From contig JAYWHJ010000314.1 of the NCBI GenBank assembly GCA_043777795.1, forward strand, positions 1 through 18,311: a stretch of 18,311 nt of DNA. Reading direction: 5' to 3'. Positions 15,204 through 18,311 of the stretch are shown here, piece after piece. Position 1 is the first letter of the stretch. Each line of letters starts with the position of its first letter. Position numbers and translations under genes: made by a program. The stretch comes from JAAFIP01 sp043777795 (GTDB lineage: Bacteria > Pseudomonadota > Gammaproteobacteria > Burkholderiales > Burkholderiaceae_C). The notes below the pieces were generated by a model, which worked only from the letters and a program-made list of their open reading frames with translations, was not told the origin of the DNA and made no database searches.

Positions 15204-16457
15204 TCAGGGGCAAGCTGGCACGTCGCGCGTACCCATCTTGAAGTCAGCCGCACTAATGCCCAGTGTCTGTTCCACGTTGTCAACCTTGCGGGCCACTTTG
15301 GTGGTCAGGTTGCCCTGAGCGTCTTTCACCACTTCGGTCACAAAGGTGGTGCCAATCGCCTGGCGGTTGGCGTCCAGCCGCACATCGCCGGTAGGTGTTT
15401 TGAGCACCATTTTGGAAAGCGCCTCGCGGTATTTGGCCTGGCCACCCGACAGATCGCCTTTCACTGCATCCAAGCCGTCCAGCGCAGCCTTCATGTTCTG
15501 GTAGTACACATAGGCAAACAGGCTGGGGCTGGGAAAGCCGCCGGCCGACACCGGGTATGTGGCTCTGTAGTCCGCTACAAAAGCCTTCCACTCGGCACCG
15601 TCAAATGAGTCAGCAACGGGACCGGCCGACATGGTGCCCACCAGTGATTCACGGCGCTTGCCTTTGTAGTTCAACACGTCCTGGCTCACGGTGATCGAGC
15701 CGCCCAGCATGGGCTTGTCTCCACCGGCGTTTTCGTATTGGGTGAGGAAGTTCACCGCATCGGCGCCGCCCAAGATCACCAGCAGCGCATCCACGTTTTT
15801 GGGAATCTTTGCAATCACCGACGAGTAGTCCTTGGCACCCAACGGTACCCAGGCTTTTTCAGGCACCTTGCCGCCCAGCTTGCAGTATTCGGACATAAAG
15901 CCCTGCACTTGCGAATACGGGAAGGCGTAATCCTCGGCAATCACCATCACCCGCTTGTAGCCCTTGTCCATCGCGGCTTTGCCCAGGCCCACCATCCACT
16001 GGGCGCCGTCGGTGTTGAAGCGAAAGAAGTTGGGGCTGGGGCTGACGAGGGTGGCTGCCTGCGCTCCCGATGAGCCGTTAATGAAGGTAATGTTGGGCTG
16101 GGTCTTGGAATAATCCTTGACCGCAATGCCCTCGCCGCCCGACAGGGGGCCGACCATGATGTCCACCTTGTCTTGCTCTACCAGTTTGCGGGTAGCGTTC
16201 ACGGCCACATCGGGCTTGGCGTCCGAGCTGGCCTTGATGATTTCAATCTTGCGCCCGGCCACCACACCGCCGCGAGCCTTAACGGCCAGCTCCGCGCCGC
16301 GCATGCCGTCGGCCCCGCCTGCGGCAAACGGCCCTTCCAGGGTGGCCAGCAAGCCTATCTTCACGGGCCCTTGCTGTGCCCATGCTGCACCCCAAAGGGT
16401 TGTGGCTGCGGCCAGGCCGAGCGCGGTGCGTACCCAAATTCTCTTTGTAGCGTTCAC
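15204..16457 (-). CDS. Periplasmic substrate-binding protein, Leu/Ile/Val-binding (Peripla_BP_6) type
   Basis: A 417-residue exported receptor for the ABC importer. The signal peptide is residues 1-28 (RTALGLAAATTLWGAAWAQ). The mature part starts GPVKIGLLATLEGPFAAGG and shows GMRGAELAVKARGG and VDIMVGPLSGGEGIAVKDY, the layout of type I periplasmic binding proteins. The ligand cannot be read from the sequence. The genes around it argue against a plain amino acid and for an organic acid or aromatic compound. The start is GTG 16457, with AGGAG (16464-16468) six bases before it. It is 24 bp from livM and 26 bp from livG. Confidence 0.93.
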   Translation of the reverse strand: MNATKRIWVRTALGLAAATTLWGAAWAQQGPVKIGLLATLEGPFAAGGADGMRGAELAVKARGGVVAGRKIEIIKASSDAKPDVAVNATRKLVEQDKVDIMVGPLSGGEGIAVKDYSKTQPNITFINGSSGAQAATLVSPSPNFFRFNTDGAQWMVGLGKAAMDKGYKRVMVIAEDYAFPYSQVQGFMSEYCKLGGKVPEKAWVPLGAKDYSSVIAKIPKNVDALLVILGGADAVNFLTQYENAGGDKPMLGGSITVSQDVLNYKGKRRESLVGTMSAGPVADSFDGAEWKAFVADYRATYPVSAGGFPSPSLFAYVYYQNMKAALDGLDAVKGDLSGGQAKYREALSKMVLKTPTGDVRLDANRQAIGTTFVTEVVKDAQGNLTTKVARKVDNVEQTLGISAADFKMGTRDVPACP

Positions 16458-16481
16458 AGTAATCTCCTATTTAGTGGAAAG

Positions 16482-17573
16482 TTATGGCTTGCCTGAACCG
16501 AAACGAAGCCGAAGCTTCGCCCACAGTCCCAGCAAACCGTCGGGGGAAAACAGCACAATGGCCAGAAACACGCTGCCAATGACAAGGTTGAAGCGCTCCC
16601 GGCTGATCACGTCAATGGCAAAAGTTTGCAGCAGTACAAAAATCAAGGCACCCAGAAAGGCACCCAGCGGGTGCTTCACACCGCCGAGCACGGCGATGAT
16701 CAAGATGTTGATGAGCCAACCGGTGCCCACCGAGCCGGGGCTCATCAAGGCGTTGTACCAAGCCAGCAACACGCCGCCCACTGCAGCCAGCAAGCCCGCC
16801 ACTGCGTATGCGGCCACGCGGTGGGCCACCACGTTAAAGCCCAGGGACGCCATGCGCCGGGGGTTATCGCGTATGCCTTGCAAGGCCATGCCAAAGGGCG
16901 CACGAACCAGGTAGCAAATGAAACAGTAACCCGCTAGCGCCCAGAACAGGCACAAGAAGTAGTAGGGCAGCGGATCACGCATGTTCACACCCCAGATCAC
17001 CGGTGCCTTGATCTCGCGCAAGCCCTGGAAACCGTTGAACACACTGTAGTTTTGAAGTACCAGGTAGTAAAACGCCACGCCGATAGCCAGCGTGATCATG
17101 ATAGTGTAGATGCCTTCTGTGCGCACCGACAACCAGCCGATGCCGGCCGAGCACAGCACCGCAATAATCACGGCAAACGGCACGGCAATATACCAACGCC
17201 AGCCCAGACTGATGTCGGCATAACTGCTGGTGCCCAGTACAGCCAGTGCGTAGCCCGCAATACCCGCCACTGTCATCTGGGCCAGCGAGACCATGCCGCC
17301 ATAGCCGGCCAGAAACGACAGTGACAAGGCAATCAAGCCCAGAATCAGGGCCTGCGAGGCCACTTGAAATGTGAGAAAGGGCGTGATTACAAAAGGTACG
17401 ACCAGCAAGGCGATCAGGGTGACTACCTCCCAGGGCGCAATGCTGTCGTACAGCCGCCGCGCGAGGGAGCGTGCCTCAGGCGCAGCAGCACCTGGCTCGC
17501 CCACTGCCCATACGAGTGCCGCGGTGGGCACCGTTCCCGTCTTCATGGCCCGCCGCCAGTGCGCGGCGCTCAT
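16482..17573 (-). CDS. ABC transporter permease, LivM type
   Basis: An inner-membrane permease of the HAAT importer, 363 residues from ATG 17573. After about 45 hydrophilic residues come many membrane segments (for example VVTLIALLVVPFVITPFL, LILGLIALSLSFLAGYGGMVSLAQM). The family coupling region GMALQGIRDNPRRMASLG and the C-terminal VIGSVFLAIVLFSPDGLLGL follow. The frame stays open to ATG 17624, but that codon lies inside dispersed repeat copy E. GGAG (17581-17584) seven bases before ATG 17573 supports the shorter start. ATG 17546 is a further option. Confidence 0.9.
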   Translation of the reverse strand: MSAAHWRRAMKTGTVPTAALVWAVGEPGAAAPEARSLARRLYDSIAPWEVVTLIALLVVPFVITPFLTFQVASQALILGLIALSLSFLAGYGGMVSLAQMTVAGIAGYALAVLGTSSYADISLGWRWYIAVPFAVIIAVLCSAGIGWLSVRTEGIYTIMITLAIGVAFYYLVLQNYSVFNGFQGLREIKAPVIWGVNMRDPLPYYFLCLFWALAGYCFICYLVRAPFGMALQGIRDNPRRMASLGFNVVAHRVAAYAVAGLLAAVGGVLLAWYNALMSPGSVGTGWLINILIIAVLGGVKHPLGAFLGALIFVLLQTFAIDVISRERFNLVIGSVFLAIVLFSPDGLLGLWAKLRLRFGSGKP

Positions 17574-17580
17574 AAGCCGG

Positions 17581-17584
17581 CTCC
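17581..17584 (-). promoter_or_regulatory. Shine-Dalgarno deciding the livM start
   Basis: GGAG on the minus strand, 7 bases before ATG 17573. No comparable site precedes the in-frame ATG 17624, which lies within the repeat. Confidence 0.6.
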
Positions 17585-17611
17585 ACAAAAGCTTGTATGC
17601 GCTGTTTTGAT

Positions 17612-17671
17612 GCCAAATCGGCATCCAGCGCTTGTATTAATTGCTGAAGCAGCTATGTACTTCATAGCAAA
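17612..17671. repeat. Dispersed repeat, copy E (longest copy, livH/livM junction)
   Basis: The plus strand reads GCCAAATCGGCATCCAGCGC, then TTGTATTAATTGCTGAAGC, then AGCTATGTACTTCATAGC. It has the AGCAGCTAT core of copies A-D plus about 15 more bases between the GCC end and the core. I take it as the least shortened copy. It fills most of the 109-bp gap between the two permease genes. Confidence 0.75.
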
Positions 17672-17682
17672 CTGAAGGCTGT

Positions 17683-18311
17683 TCATGTTTTTCCCCCCAT
17701 GATGCCGCGCGGCCTGAAAGCCAGCACGCCAATCAAGATCACGAAGGTGAACACCACGCTGTAGGTGGGCGCATACACCAGGCCGTAGGTTTCAGCCAGA
17801 CCCAGAATCACCGCGCCAATAGCCGCGCCCAACACGCTTCCCATGCCGCCCACAATTACAACAATCAACGAGACCAGCAGCAAGCGCGTGTCTTCGCCCG
17901 GCACCATCGACAGCTCCACCGCACCAATCACGCCGCCAAACCCGGCCAGCCCGGCACCCAGCGCAAAGGTGATGGCAAATACGAGGTTCACATTCACTCC
18001 CGAGGCTGCCAGCATGCCCCGGTCGTCGACCCCGGCACGGATCATCATGCCCACGCGCGTGCGGCTAAGCAACCACCACAGCCCCAGGCCAATGGCTATG
18101 CCAAAACCCAGGAGACTGAGGCGAAAAGCCGAGTACGCATTGATCAGCGGAATGCCGCGAATCGGGCCTTGCAGCCAGGCGGGCGCTTCCATCTGGTAGA
18201 CCTGACCGGTAAAGATCCATAGCAACACATCGGCCACCACGATGGACAAGCCAATCGTCACCATGGTTTGGCGCAGCTCCTGCCCTTGCATGTGCCGCAA
18301 GATCAGCAGTT
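17683..18311 (-). CDS. ABC transporter permease, LivH type, 5' end cut by window edge
   Basis: This is the other inner-membrane permease of the importer. The frame is open to the right edge (about 209 codons seen of a usual ~290). Visible are LRQTMVTIGLSIVVADVLLW, the coupling motif LLSRTRVGMMIRAGVDDRGMLAASG, GAGLAGFGGVIGAVELSM, IVVIVGGMGSVLGAAIGA and the typical end LAFRPRGIMGGKT. It starts outside the window, so the operon promoter is probably also outside. It is the first gene seen of an array running to 6760. Confidence 0.93.
   Translation of the reverse strand, partial: LLILRHMQGQELRQTMVTIGLSIVVADVLLWIFTGQVYQMEAPAWLQGPIRGIPLINAYSAFRLSLLGFGIAIGLGLWWLLSRTRVGMMIRAGVDDRGMLAASGVNVNLVFAITFALGAGLAGFGGVIGAVELSMVPGEDTRLLLVSLIVVIVGGMGSVLGAAIGAVILGLAETYGLVYAPTYSVVFTFVILIGVLAFRPRGIMGGKT

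Overview
The window reads as chromosomal DNA of a betaproteobacterium, most likely Burkholderiales/Comamonadaceae (Rhodoferax- or Polaromonas-like). This rests on the sequence character of UvrD, MurB, YajQ and PlsY and on a short dispersed repeat that I associate with that family. No organism name can be proved from the sequence alone.

Left part (1-6660), mostly housekeeping. It holds a 3'-truncated uvrD helicase (-), a secreted protein of unknown function (+), a decayed pseudogene (-), murB (-), yajQ (+), a retropepsin-like periplasmic aspartic protease (+) and plsY (-). Four diverged copies of a ~45-60 bp repeat lie here. One is inside uvrD and one inside murB, both in frame and translated as extra residues. 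One forms the signal-peptide core of the protease gene, and one ends the pseudogene.

Right part (6760-18311), one long minus-strand array that looks like a single operon. In transcription order it is: livH-type permease (runs off the right edge), livM-type permease, periplasmic substrate-binding protein, livG-type ATPase, a 747-aa protein fusing a livF-type ATPase to a Tm-1-like (UPF0261) domain, a TIM-barrel protein of the 'phosphoenolpyruvate hydrolase' family, a flotillin/SPFH protein, an SRPBCC protein, a secreted NTF2/SnoaL-like protein, a 487-aa fusion of a second SRPBCC domain to a quinone-oxidoreductase-type MDR enzyme, and a VOC (glyoxalase-fold) protein. From livM onward the gaps are 27 bp or less, with a 1-base overlap (livG/livF) and several 3-bp gaps. 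The exception is livH/livM, where ~109 bp contain a fifth repeat copy.

Inference: a HAAT-family (branched-chain-amino-acid type) importer takes up an unidentified small organic acid or aromatic/polyketide-like compound. The Tm-1/TIM-barrel pair, the MDR oxidoreductase and the SRPBCC/NTF2/VOC proteins would process it, with the flotillin organising the membrane. The physical fusion of the importer's ATPase to the Tm-1 domain is the strongest sign that import and the Tm-1/TIM-barrel activity belong together. I found no tRNA, rRNA, CRISPR array, transposase or phage gene.
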